Shown here: piece by piece, positions 9,381-18,456 of the stretch
Position numbering within the stretch: the stretch's first letter is position 1
Layout of the letters: every line of letters begins with the position of its first letter
From: Polyangium fumosum
Lineage (GTDB): Bacteria > Myxococcota_A > Polyangia > Polyangiales > Polyangiaceae
Length of the DNA: 56,997 nucleotides
Assembly (NCBI RefSeq): GCF_005144585.1
Contig: NZ_SSMQ01000081.1
Coordinates: forward strand, 1 to 56,997
Direction: 5' to 3'
Program-made: the position numbers and the translations under genes
The notes under the pieces: model-generated
The model's database searches: none
Told to the model about the DNA's origin: nothing
What the model saw: the letters and a program-made list of their open reading frames with translations, nothing else

Positions 9381-10208
9381 TCAATAACGAGCCATGTAGT
9401 CAGCAGACAGGGTCATCAGCCGGCGCGTCACCACGCCCGGCTTTCCGTTGCCGATTGCGAGGTCGTCGACCTGGACCACCGGCACGATGTTTTTGTTGGT
9501 CGCCGTGAGAAACGCTTCCTCGGCCGAGGCGAGCTCCGTTTCCGCGACGTCTCGTTCCTCGAACACGATTCCGGCTTTTTTCGCGAGATCGAGGACGAGA
9601 TTTCGCGTCGTCCCGAGGAGCACCGCGTCACGCGCGGTGATCAGGCGCCCGTCCTTCACGAGGAAGAAGTTGCTCGTGGAGCACTCCAGGACCCTGCCAT
9701 GCACCACGTAGAGGATTTCCACCGCCCCGGCGCGGATTCGCTCTTTCTGCAGGCGCACCGCGGCGAGATAGTCCGTCGTTTTGGCCTCCGGCACGATTCG
9801 CTCGTGTGCGCACCGGATGACCTTCGCTCCCTTCTCGAAGACCTTCCTGGGGAGCATTTGGATGGGCTCCGAGAGAACATACAAACGCGGCTCGTCGACG
9901 AGGAGCCCATTCCTGGCGACGCCGCCCGTGAGCAGAAGCCGGATGTTGCAGTCCTCCCCTTCGTTCTTCGCGAGCAGCCGATCGATCGCCTCGCGCACGG
10001 CCTTCTCCGGGAGCGGGATCTTCATGCCGAGGAGCTTCGCCGAGCGTTGCAAGCGCCTCCAGTGCTCCTTCCACAAGAATGGTTTGCCGTTCACCGTCTT
10101 CAGGAAATCGAACACGCCATAACCACGCAAGACCGCCAGATCCGTGACCGGCAACGTCGCCTTCTCCGTCGGCACTATCTTTCCGTCGTGATAGCAGTGA
10201 GGCTTCAT
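9381..10208 (-). CDS. Class IV PLP-dependent aminotransferase (BCAT / D-amino acid aminotransferase family)
   Basis: 275 residues, a normal length for the fold-type IV family. Visible motifs: the early LRGYGVFDFLKT segment, Arg-rich LWKEHWRRLQRSAKLLG, the PLP-Lys region PEAKTTDYLAAV (Lys as Schiff base), the conserved glutamate in VLECSTSNFFLVKDG, and the phosphate-binding LLGTTRNLVLDLA followed by EAFLTATNKNIVPV. The family covers IlvE-like, D-amino acid and aminodeoxychorismate lyase enzymes, and sequence alone does not separate these. The start ATG at 10208 has GGTGGGG upstream. The gene is divergent from the PAS kinase on the plus strand. Confidence 0.92.
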   Translation of the reverse strand: MKPHCYHDGKIVPTEKATLPVTDLAVLRGYGVFDFLKTVNGKPFLWKEHWRRLQRSAKLLGMKIPLPEKAVREAIDRLLAKNEGEDCNIRLLLTGGVARNGLLVDEPRLYVLSEPIQMLPRKVFEKGAKVIRCAHERIVPEAKTTDYLAAVRLQKERIRAGAVEILYVVHGRVLECSTSNFFLVKDGRLITARDAVLLGTTRNLVLDLAKKAGIVFEERDVAETELASAEEAFLTATNKNIVPVVQVDDLAIGNGKPGVVTRRLMTLSADYMARY

Positions 10209-10395
10209 GCGGCCCCCACCTTAGCAGGCGGGCCGCTTGGCGTGCCAGGGCGCCGTGCGTCGGGAGGGCCGCGGGTCGGTTTGGCAAAGCACGCGCAGGC
10301 GTGCCCGTTCCTGTCGTGCGCGGCAGTTCGCCGACGAGCGCGAGTGGCCCGTGCACCACGTGGGTCTTATATTCGTCGGAGGACGAGCCGCCTGC

Positions 10396-13254
10396 ATGAG
10401 CCTGGCCGTAAAGCGAGAGCCGGAGGCATCGGTCTCCAGTCCGGACCGTGCGAAGTCGCTCGTGCTCCGCGCCGCGAAGCCTGGACAGGGAGGCGAACCG
10501 CCCGGGGGCGGGTCGCGCTCGCCGTCGGCGAATCCGTGGCGGCGCTCGCTGCCGGCGCCTGCTCGCCGGAATACGTGATCGAAACGCTCCTCGTGCAGCT
10601 CGAGCGTCATCTCGACGCGCGGATCGCCTGCCTGTACGGCTTTGTCGACGGTCCACCGCTTCGGCTGCTCGCGCAGCACGGCATCCCGAGCGCGGCCCTT
10701 GCCGGGGTATCGGAGATCGCGCCCGCGCAAGGACCCACCCTCGTGACCGAGGTCATCGCAATGCGGAGCCCCCTTCGTGTCGAGGCGGCCATGCCCGAGG
10801 CCAGCACATTCGTCGATGCTCGCACGATCGTTTCGTGTTGCGAGGTGAAGGTCGTGATCGTGGCGCCTCTCGTCGCCGCAGGGCAAATCCTCGGGGCGGT
10901 CACGTGTGGCATCGGGCACGAGCTCTCCGATCGCGACGAGGAGCAAGCCGTCGTCGTGGCGCTCGCCTCCGTGTTCGCGTGGGCGCTCGACGGGGCCCGG
11001 TCGCAGGAGCGATTGCTCAAACACATCGACGAGCTCGCGCGTGCCCAGGAGGTGCTCCGCGATGTGGAAGAACGCCTCAACCGTACGATCGACGACGCGT
11101 CCATCGGAATGGCGCTGGTGGGCCTCGACGGCCGCTTCGTCCGCGTCAACCGTGCGCTCTGCGATATCGTCGGTTACGGTCGCGAAGAGCTCGAGCGCCT
11201 GCGCTTTCAGGACATCACCCACCCCGAAGATCTCGAGGTCGATCTCGAGCAAGTCGCGCGGCTGCTGCGTGGGGACATCGAGCGGTATCAGCTCGCCAAG
11301 CGGTACGTTCGCAAGACGGGCGAGGTCGTCGACGTCATGCAGAGCGCCTCGATGGTGCGCGACGCCCGCGGCATCCCGCTCCATTACATTTCACAGATCG
11401 AGGACATCACCGAAAAACGACGGATCGAGGATCGGCTGCGGCAGAGCGAGCGCAAGTACCACGCGATCTTCCACAGCGCCCGCGAGGCGATCGTGCTCCT
11501 GGACGAGCAGATGCGCTTCGTCGACGCGAACCCGGCCGCGTGCGAGCTCTTTCACGAGACGCGCGAGGCGCTGATCGGGCGGCGGATGACGTCCCTGGTC
11601 ACGCCCACCACGGTGGCGCTGCTCGAAGAGCCGTGGCGGCGCCTCTCCGTGCAAGGGGAGCTCGACCTCGAGATCACCCTGCACCTCCACGACAGCAGCA
11701 CGATCCCCGTCGAGCTCGGCGCGAGGGCGCATTTCGTCCCGGGGTTTCACCTCGTGACCCTGCGCGACGTCTCGCGCCGCAAGCGCACCGAGGCGGCGCT
11801 GCGCCTCAGCGAGGCGCGCTTCCGGTTCCTCGCGGAGAACGCCTCGGACGTCGTGTATCAGGTCTCCTTCAAGCCGCGCCGTCGATTCGAATACGTGAGC
11901 CCCTCCGTGCTCGCCATGACCGGCTATTCCGTCGAGCAATGGTACGCCGATCCCGATCTCGGCATGAAGATCGCGCACGAGGACGATCGAGAGGCCTACG
12001 AGCGTTTTCGGAGCGATAACGAGGCCGAGTCGCTCCTCATCCGGTTTCATCGAAAAGACGGGGCGCTCGTGTGGGCGGAGATCAAGGGCACGACCATAAG
12101 GGACGAGTTCGGTGTCCCGATCGGGCTCATCGCTGTGGCGCGCGACGTCACCGAGCGAAAGAGAGCGGAGCAGGAGCGCGAGCTCCTCCTCGAACAAATG
12201 GAGGCCGATCGGAGCCGGTTGAGGAGCGTCATCGAGCACACGCCGGTGGGGATCGTGCTGGCCGTCGGGGCGAAAGGGGATCGGCTCTTGGCGAACCGCA
12301 GGGCCGCGGAGATCCTGGGCCGACCCCCGCGGCCCGACGAGGTCTCGTCGTCGTACCTCGCGGCCCTTTGTGATCCGTCCGGAAAAACCCTTTCCCCGGA
12401 GAAGCACGCCATGGCGCGCGCATTGCGCGGCGAGCGAGGAGACGCGCAGCCGCGAGCTGCGCGTGGGCCGCCCGGACAATCCTGGGTTGCCAGTGCTCGA
12501 GAGCGCGGGCCCCGTCCGCGACGCGCATGGCCACATCGTCGGCGCCATTGCGACGTACGAGGACATCACGCGGCTCAAGTGGCTCGAGCAAATGCGCGAC
12601 GAGTGGAGCTCCATCGTGGCGCACGAGCTGCGCCAGCCCCTCACGGCGATCGCCAGCCACGCGGCGCTGCTCGCGCGCACCGAAGAGCCCACGCAGAAGC
12701 GGCGCGCGGAGAACATTTCGCAAAGCGCCGCGCGGCTCAACCGGTTGATCGGGGATCTGCTGGATACCACCCGCATCGACGCGAAGCAGCTCGAGCTCGC
12801 GCTCGAGCCGACGGATCTGCCTTTGCTCGTGCGGGGCGCCGTCGAGCGCGCCTCCCTCGGAGGGCGAGGCGAGATCGTGATCGTGGGGCAGATCCCGCGG
12901 GTGCTCGTGGATCCCACGCGTATCGAGCAGGTGCTCGGGAACCTCCTTTCGAATGCCGTGAACTATGGAGCGGCCGATACGCCGATCCGCGTATGGGTCG
13001 AGGGCACGGAGGAGGGCGCGCGCATCTCGGTGCACAACCGGGGGACGCGGATTCCGGCCGAGGACATTCCACGCCTCTTTCAGCGGTTTCGGCGGCTGCA
13101 CAAGGGGCCCGTGCTCGGGGTGGGTCTCGGGCTGTACGTTTGTCGGGGCATCGTCGAGGCGCACGGCGGGAGGATCTGGGTCGAGAGCGACGACGCGGGG
13201 ACGACGTTCCGGTTTTCGTTGCCGAGGGCGGAGATCGAGGCCGCGCGGGGGTGA
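10396..13254 (+). pseudogene. Multi-PAS histidine kinase, reading frame broken twice as sequenced
   Basis: Domains read in order: GAF-like (about 10540-11020), PAS 1 (ending YISQIEDITEKRRIE), PAS 2, PAS 3 (ending IAVARDVTERKRAEQ), PAS 4 (ending AIATYEDITRLKWL), HisKA (SSIVAHELRQPLTAIASH) and HATPase (NLLSNAVNYG, GVGLGLYVCRGIVEAHGG). Two frame changes are needed. The ATG at 10396 starts a peptide (MSLAVKREPE...) that joins the GAF frame only if one G is added to the G5 run at 10504-10508. Near 12435 the frame shifts again; removing one base there gives LRGEEETRSREL, matching the intact paralogue at 6730-9207. If the first break is disregarded, a GTG at 10536 could start the GAF frame. Restored length is about 950 residues. 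The kinase part alone is open at 12370-13254. Confidence 0.75.
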
Positions 13255-13369
13255 TGCCGTCATGGGCAAAGGCAGGAGGCGCCAGGAAGGGTGCAGAGAC
13301 GGGCGCTGCAGGATCGAGGATGGTCGGGCCGCCATCCCAGCCGGTGATTCCGCCGGCGAGGGATGATGC

Positions 13370-14791
13370 ATGTCGATCAAGAACGATCCGGGGCGGAGCT
13401 CCCTGCCTTCGTCGCCTCCCGAGGCCTGGGAGCCGCTCTTGCGTTTCACGCGGCTCGCGGGCCGTCCGCTCGAGCGTTTCCTCCGGATCGAGGCCGCGAG
13501 CGGCATTCTGCTGCTCGTCGCGGCGGCCGTCGCGCTCGTCTGGGCAAACTCGCGGTGGGCCGAGAGTTACTTCCACCTCTGGAACTCGCCGATCGGGATT
13601 CGTGTCGGCGCGTTCGCCTTCGAGCGGACGCTCGCGGGGTTCGTCAATGACGGCCTGATGGTGATTTTCTTTTTCGTCGTCGGAATGGAGATCCGCCGCG
13701 AGATCCACCACGGCGAGCTTTCCGAGTGGCGTCGCGCGGCGCTGCCCGCCGCGGCTGCGCTGGGCGGCATGCTCGCGCCGGCGGCGCTGTACCTCGCTTT
13801 CGCCGGGGCTCCTGCGACCCGCTCGGGGTGGGGCGTCCCAATGGCCACGGACATCGCTTTCGCCGTCGGTATCCTCACCCTGCTCGGCAAGCGTGTCCCC
13901 GCGGCGCTGCGCGTGCTCCTGCTCGCGCTTGCCGTCATCGACGACCTCGGGGCCATCGTCGTCATCGCGCTGTTTTATTCGTCGGGAATCGTGGTCTCGG
14001 GGCTCCTCGTCGCCGCGGCAGGGTTTGGCGGGGTGCTCCTGATGCAGCGGTTCGGCGTGCGCGTGAAGCTCGCGTACGTCCTGCCGGCCCTCGTCGCGTG
14101 GGCCGGCATCTATGCGGCCGGCGTGCATCCGACGATCGCCGGTGTGCTCGTCGGGCTCGTGACGCCCGTGCGCGCGTGGCTCGGGCCGGAGGGATTCGTC
14201 GCCGGCGTTCGCGGAGACATCGAGCAGCTCGCGAAGGCCCCGCCGGAGGCGCTCTCGTCGCACGAGCTCGCGGCGACGCTGCGTCACGTGGACGCCCTGC
14301 GCCGGGAAGCCATGTCGCCCGCCGAGAGCCTGATCGAATCCCTGCACCCCTGGGTGGCCTTTGGTATCATGCCGGTGTTTGCGCTGGCGAATGCGGGCGT
14401 TTCGGTGACGGGTGGCTCGCTCGATCCCGCTGCGTGGCGTGTCTTCGTGGCCGTCGCCGTGGGTCTCGTCGTGGGCAAACCACTCGGTGTGCTCCTCGCG
14501 AGCGCGATCGTGTTGCGCCTGCGCGTCGCGACGTTGCCGCGGGGAATGCGTTTGCGGCACCTCGTGGTGCTGGGGGTCGTCGCGGGTGTGGGGTTCACGA
14601 TGGCGCTGTTCATCGCGCAGCTTGCTTTTGAGGATGCGTCGCTGCTCGCCGCGGCGAAGCTCGGCGTGCTCGCGGCGAGCGGCGCGGCGGCAATCGTCGG
14701 CCTCGTCCTCGGACGGCTGCTGCTCGCGCCCGTGCAGACGGCGGGCGCCGCGCAGACGGCCGACGAGGCGGAGAGCTCAACGGAGGCGTGA
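13370..14791 (+). CDS. nhaA: Na+/H+ antiporter NhaA
   Basis: 473 residues, longer than the E. coli protein because of an extended basic N-terminus and a hydrophilic C-terminal tail. Characteristic parts: ASGILLLVAAAVALVWANS (first helix), FFFVVGMEIRREI, the unwound-helix stretch MATDIAFAVGILTLLG, the ion-binding double Asp in ALAVIDDLGAIVVIALFY, and the late helix GVGFTMALFIAQLAF. It exchanges cytoplasmic Na+ for protons across the inner membrane at alkaline pH or high salt. It begins 115 bases after the frameshifted kinase on the same strand and is convergent with the next lipoprotein gene. ATG at 13370 was chosen because upstream in-frame codons are not coding-like. Confidence 0.95.
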   Translation: MSIKNDPGRSSLPSSPPEAWEPLLRFTRLAGRPLERFLRIEAASGILLLVAAAVALVWANSRWAESYFHLWNSPIGIRVGAFAFERTLAGFVNDGLMVIFFFVVGMEIRREIHHGELSEWRRAALPAAAALGGMLAPAALYLAFAGAPATRSGWGVPMATDIAFAVGILTLLGKRVPAALRVLLLALAVIDDLGAIVVIALFYSSGIVVSGLLVAAAGFGGVLLMQRFGVRVKLAYVLPALVAWAGIYAAGVHPTIAGVLVGLVTPVRAWLGPEGFVAGVRGDIEQLAKAPPEALSSHELAATLRHVDALRREAMSPAESLIESLHPWVAFGIMPVFALANAGVSVTGGSLDPAAWRVFVAVAVGLVVGKPLGVLLASAIVLRLRVATLPRGMRLRHLVVLGVVAGVGFTMALFIAQLAFEDASLLAAAKLGVLAASGAAAIVGLVLGRLLLAPVQTAGAAQTADEAESSTEA

Positions 14792-14825
14792 GCTTACGGA
14801 ATGGAGTGTCGAGCGGGAGGCGCGT

Positions 14826-16334
14826 TCAGGGGGCGAGCCAGGCGACGAAGAAGTCGCTCTGTCCGGGGACCGTGTTGTGCACCTTCGGGGCTCCGCCGAA
14901 ATCGATGGAGGCGTTGCGCCCCGTGAGGATGACGCGCCCGGTGTGATCCATACGAATCGCCGCGGTCTCGTCCTCGGCCTGCGTACTGAACCGCTGATTC
15001 GCGAGCCAGCCACCGGACGGATCGAACTTCGCGAGGAAGATATCGAGAGCGCTGGTATTCACGAGCGGACCGCCGCCGAGATCCGCCGTTCCGACGTAAC
15101 TCCCTCCGACGATGACGTTATCGGCGCCGTCCACGTCGATGGACATGCCCTGCGTGCTCGCCGCCTGGACGACGCTGACGAGGCCTCGGCTCCAGAGGTG
15201 ATGGCCCGAAGGATCGTATTTGGCGAGAGCCGTGTCGGGACTGCCCGGGTTCACGATCGGACCGCCCCCCATGTCCACGGACCAGTTGAATGGCGCCAAG
15301 AGGAGGATGTTGTCGGCGCTGTCCACGGCGACGTCATGCATCGTCCCGGAGGCGGTACCTTCGAAGCTCTGGCTCCAGAGGTGGTTGCCCGCGTCGTCGA
15401 ACTTCGCGAGGAAGGTATCGCGATCGTACCCCGCCGTGAGCGGCGCTCCGCCAAAATCGGTCGTCCCCAGGATGTCACCCGTGAGGACGATGTTGTCCCC
15501 GCTGTCGACGGCCAACGCGGCGCTCTGCGAGCCTCCGAAGCTCTTGGCCCATACGACGCTGCCGTTCGGGCTCAATTTCATGAGCACGGCGCTGATCAGG
15601 CCATTGGTGTGGAGCGTCGTGCCGATCTCGTCGAAGGTCAGGTCGCCGGCCGTCATGTAACCAGCCACGACGATATCGCCGTCGCTGTTCGTGAGCACGT
15701 CGACGCCCGCTTGGTCTCCCGGGGCAGGGAAGACGCGCGTCCAGAGCAGGTTCCCGTCCGGATCCAGCTTCGACACGAGGATGTCCTGATTGACCGGGAG
15801 GCCAGAGGGCATGTCGTCGCAGATCATGCCTCCGAAGACATACCCGGTGACGATGACATTGCCTTCTCGATCGAACGCGACTCCGTTCCCATCGCCATTC
15901 CTTGCGTGGAGTTGACGGGTCCAGAGCGGCTTGCTCTCCGCGTCGAGTTTTGCGACGAAGATGTCCGGCCCCACGTCGTACGCTTGGACGGGCGAACCGT
16001 CGCCGAGGTCCAAAACACCCGAAAAGGTTCCGGTGACGGCCACGTTGTTCGCAGGGTCGACGTCGACGGCCGAGCTCACCTGCAGGGGCACGATACCTGG
16101 GCTCTGGACGCCCTCGCCGCAGCTATTCGCGCCGCCGCCGCCGCCGCCGCTGCCGCTGCCTGCGTCGCCGCCGCTGCCACCGCTGCCGCCGCTGCCGCCG
16201 CTGCCGCTGGGATCCGGCGGCGTTTGTGTGGAACTGGCGATGTCTCCAGCCGGGGCGGTGCCGCAGGAAGCCGTCCCGAGCACGCAAGGCAGGAACACGA
16301 GCGCGCTGGCCATCCCGAGAAATGAGTGTTTCAT
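14826..16334 (-). CDS. Beta-propeller (SBBP-type repeat) lipoprotein
   Basis: 502 residues. A lipoprotein signal peptide (cleavage before Cys in TASC) is followed by a Gly/Ser spacer of GGSGGS type (about 44-68) and then about eight repeats of roughly 45-50 residues with the pattern DIFVAKLDxxGxxLWxxxF ... VAVDSxDNIVLTG, the signature of SBBP/7-bladed beta-propeller repeats. Such proteins are exposed on myxobacterial outer membranes; substrate or partner is unknown. A strong ribosome site (GGAGGATCCTT before ATG) fixes the start. The spacer is encoded by a simple gccgcc/gctgcc microsatellite at about 16125-16205. Confidence 0.85.
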   Translation of the reverse strand: MKHSFLGMASALVFLPCVLGTASCGTAPAGDIASSTQTPPDPSGSGGSGGSGGSGGDAGSGSGGGGGGANSCGEGVQSPGIVPLQVSSAVDVDPANNVAVTGTFSGVLDLGDGSPVQAYDVGPDIFVAKLDAESKPLWTRQLHARNGDGNGVAFDREGNVIVTGYVFGGMICDDMPSGLPVNQDILVSKLDPDGNLLWTRVFPAPGDQAGVDVLTNSDGDIVVAGYMTAGDLTFDEIGTTLHTNGLISAVLMKLSPNGSVVWAKSFGGSQSAALAVDSGDNIVLTGDILGTTDFGGAPLTAGYDRDTFLAKFDDAGNHLWSQSFEGTASGTMHDVAVDSADNILLLAPFNWSVDMGGGPIVNPGSPDTALAKYDPSGHHLWSRGLVSVVQAASTQGMSIDVDGADNVIVGGSYVGTADLGGGPLVNTSALDIFLAKFDPSGGWLANQRFSTQAEDETAAIRMDHTGRVILTGRNASIDFGGAPKVHNTVPGQSDFFVAWLAP

Positions 16335-16355
16335 AAGGATCCTCCGGAAACGAGC

Positions 16356-16381
16356 CCCGAGGGCATATGCGCGCCCTCGGG
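16356..16381. terminator. Stem-loop between carotenoid oxygenase and lipoprotein gene
   Basis: Perfect 9-bp inverted repeat CCCGAGGGC / GCCCTCGGG with an 8-base loop, extended by an outer GAGC/GCTC pairing. It lies downstream of the carotenoid oxygenase and 22 bases upstream of the lipoprotein ATG, both on the minus strand. There is no T-run, so it may be a factor-dependent terminator or a 5' UTR hairpin. Confidence 0.4.
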
Positions 16382-16495
16382 CGGCTCAAGGGGGTGTCGT
16401 CCGATCGTGCGTGGGCAGCGACGCAGACTACACAATTCGGAGGGTAGTCGCACTCTTCGCTCCTTGTAAACGTGGCCTTCGTGTCGTAAACGTGC

Positions 16496-17842
16496 TCACG
16501 GTGTGCTCACCCACGTCCCGTGGAAGCCGAAGGGGACACGCTGGGGCAATTGGACACGGGCCACCGGGGCCGCGCCGAAGGTCTCGGCATCCAGTACGAC
16601 GAGCTCGCTGCCGTCACGCTCGCCGTCGTAGACGATGCTGAGCAGATAACCTGCGTCTTCGGAAGGGTCATCGCCCCTGGGGACGAAGACGCATTCGCCC
16701 GGAATGCGCCGCGGTCCGAGATCCTGCGCGGCCGAGGCGCCCGTCGCCGCGTCGTAGCGGCGCAAGCGCGCGCTCGTCGGGGCGCCGCCCACGAAATCGC
16801 ACAGCTCGACGACGTAGGTGTAGCGATGCGGCCGCCCGACGCGGCGGTCGTCGATGCGAGGAAAATCGACGATACGCTCGTCGATCGCCCGTTCGCGGGT
16901 TTGCCCGGACCCGAGGTCGATCTCCCAGCGATGGAGACACGGTGGGCTGGCCTCGAAGCGCGCGCAGCGGGTCCCCTCCAGGACGATCGTCCCGTCGCGC
17001 TCGAATGCATTGGCGGTGTGGCTGAGGTGACCCGGCTCGATGTCGAACCAGCGCGCCGCCCCTCCCGCGCGCGGCACCACGCCGAGGCGCGCCGTATGGG
17101 TCTCGCTCCACGCGAAGGGCATCCCGTCGCCCCAGTCGCGCGTCATGCGGGCGGGTGAATCGAAAAAGACCGCATCGTGCTCCGTGAGGGCGAAGTCATG
17201 CATGTGGGAGGGGCTGTCGACCTCGATTTCCCGCTTCGAGATCACCCGCCCCCCCGCATCGGCGATGTAATAGGTGAGGTAAGGCCGCACCGTCTGGTAG
17301 CTGAAGAAGTGGAGCTCGCCCGTCGAGGGACAACGTTTCGGGTGCGCCGTCATGGGGGTGTCGAGGGCTCCGTCGAAATCGAAGATGCCGACGGTCGACA
17401 GCTCCCGATCGAGCTGCATCGGCAGCGCCGCCTCGACCATCGAGAGGAGCCGGCCCGCGTGCTCGATGATGTGCGTATTCGAAGTGCCGCCGCCGCGCAG
17501 CCGCCGCGCACGAGCCGCGCTCGTGTCCTCGCCGTTCGCCGCCGCGTCGAGGTTCGTCCCGCCATACCTGGCGGTCCGTACGTAACGGTTTCGGTACCAG
17601 CGCGCTTTTCCGTTGTCGAGGTGGACGCCGTGCACCATCCCGTCGCCGAACCACCAATGCCGGGAGGCGCCGTCCTTGGGATTGGGTCCGTTGCGCACGT
17701 AGGTCCCGGCGAGGTCGCGCGGGAGCTCGCCCGCCACGGGCAGGTCGTGCGCCGTCACCTCGTCGACGACCGGCGCAAAGGGACCGCGCAACCAGAACGG
17801 CTGGGCGGCAGAACGAGCATCGGCCTCTTCGCGGGTGGACAT
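16496..17842 (-). CDS. Carotenoid oxygenase (RPE65 / CCD family)
   Basis: 448 residues from ATG at 17842; a further upstream ATG at 17875 exists but its codons run through the operator, whereas 17842 has a good GGAAGAGG ribosome site. Non-haem Fe(II) dioxygenase that cleaves carotenoid or related conjugated chains. Typical features are GTYVRNGPNPK near the start, HWWFGDGMVHGVHLD, and four candidate iron histidines, in TAHPKR, HMHDFALTEH, GHLSHTANAFE and the C-terminal FGFHGTW. The family usually acts on carotenoids, apocarotenoids or stilbenes; the substrate here is not deducible. It is divergently arranged with a MarR regulator sharing twin palindromes, which implies regulation by that protein, possibly in response to a small aromatic or carotenoid-derived signal. 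Confidence 0.92.
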   Translation of the reverse strand: MSTREEADARSAAQPFWLRGPFAPVVDEVTAHDLPVAGELPRDLAGTYVRNGPNPKDGASRHWWFGDGMVHGVHLDNGKARWYRNRYVRTARYGGTNLDAAANGEDTSAARARRLRGGGTSNTHIIEHAGRLLSMVEAALPMQLDRELSTVGIFDFDGALDTPMTAHPKRCPSTGELHFFSYQTVRPYLTYYIADAGGRVISKREIEVDSPSHMHDFALTEHDAVFFDSPARMTRDWGDGMPFAWSETHTARLGVVPRAGGAARWFDIEPGHLSHTANAFERDGTIVLEGTRCARFEASPPCLHRWEIDLGSGQTRERAIDERIVDFPRIDDRRVGRPHRYTYVVELCDFVGGAPTSARLRRYDAATGASAAQDLGPRRIPGECVFVPRGDDPSEDAGYLLSIVYDGERDGSELVVLDAETFGAAPVARVQLPQRVPFGFHGTWVSTP

Positions 17843-17863
17843 GCGCCTCTTCCTTGTCGTTGC

Positions 17864-17875
17864 TTGAGTTCTCAA
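17864..17875. promoter_or_regulatory. Probable MarR operator 1 (TTGAGTTCTCAA)
   Basis: TTGAG-N2-CTCAA near-palindrome, 21 bases upstream of the carotenoid oxygenase start. It matches operator 2 at 17911 at 11 of 12 bases. Assigned to the divergent MarR protein by position and duplication, not by experiment. Confidence 0.6.
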
Positions 17876-17910
17876 CTAACACCCTTGCATCTCCCTCGCA
17901 AGTGATTTAT

Positions 17911-17922
17911 TTGAGTGCTCAA
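17911..17922. promoter_or_regulatory. Probable MarR operator 2 (TTGAGTGCTCAA)
   Basis: Second copy of the TTGAG-N2-CTCAA motif, 47 bases from the first and 16 bases upstream of the MarR start codon. The pair occupies both sides of the divergent promoter region, as expected for autoregulation plus control of the oxygenase. Confidence 0.6.
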
Positions 17923-17938
17923 CAAAAGAGAGGCGCAC

Positions 17939-18361
17939 ATGTCGGCGTATCATCTGACGTTCTTTTTCGACTTGAACCGGGCACACGCGACCGTGATCCG
18001 CCGCTTCGACGCCTCGCTCGGCGGGGTGCACGGCATCGGCCTCAACGACCTGCACCTGCTCCAGGTGCTCGATCACGCGCCCGAGCGCCGGCTCCGGCGG
18101 ATCGATCTGGCAGCGCAGCTCGGCGTGACGGCCTCGGGCGTGACGTGGATGTTGCGCCCGCTGACGCAGCGCGGGCTCGTCACGAGCCAGCCGAGCGAAG
18201 AGGACGGACGTGTCACGTTTGCGGTGCTGACCCCAGCGGGGCAAAAGCTCCTCGCGGACGCCGTGCCGACGGCCCGACGGATTGCGGCGGATCTTCTGGG
18301 CCCGGAGGCAAACAAGGAGGAGCTCACGAGGGTCGCGGCGGTGATCACGCGGCTCGGTTGA
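17939..18361 (+). CDS. MarR-family transcriptional regulator
   Basis: 140 residues from ATG at 17939, chosen because it has AGAGAGG just upstream; a GTG at 17915 lies inside operator 2. It has the winged-helix layout of MarR: a dimerisation helix (FDLNRAHATVIRRFDASL), HTH with LRRIDLAAQLGVTASGVTWMLR, and wing SEEDGRVTFAVLTPAGQKLL. It most likely represses itself and the divergent carotenoid oxygenase through the two TTGAGNNCTCAA boxes. The ligand is unknown. Confidence 0.88.
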   Translation: MSAYHLTFFFDLNRAHATVIRRFDASLGGVHGIGLNDLHLLQVLDHAPERRLRRIDLAAQLGVTASGVTWMLRPLTQRGLVTSQPSEEDGRVTFAVLTPAGQKLLADAVPTARRIAADLLGPEANKEELTRVAAVITRLG

Positions 18362-18456
18362 AGGACGTCGTCCCGGCTCGGCCGAGGGAACGGGATCGCA
18401 CGAATTCTTCTCCAGGGGTACTCCCCCAAACGCGCGGCGGTGCGGTAGCCTGAGGT

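Noticed and set aside
9699-10395. Longer N-terminus for the plus-strand kinase
   Set aside because: The frame is open but antisense to the aminotransferase gene and has no coding-like domain.
16125-16205. Microsatellite as separate repeat element
   Set aside because: It simply encodes the GGSGG spacer of the beta-propeller lipoprotein.
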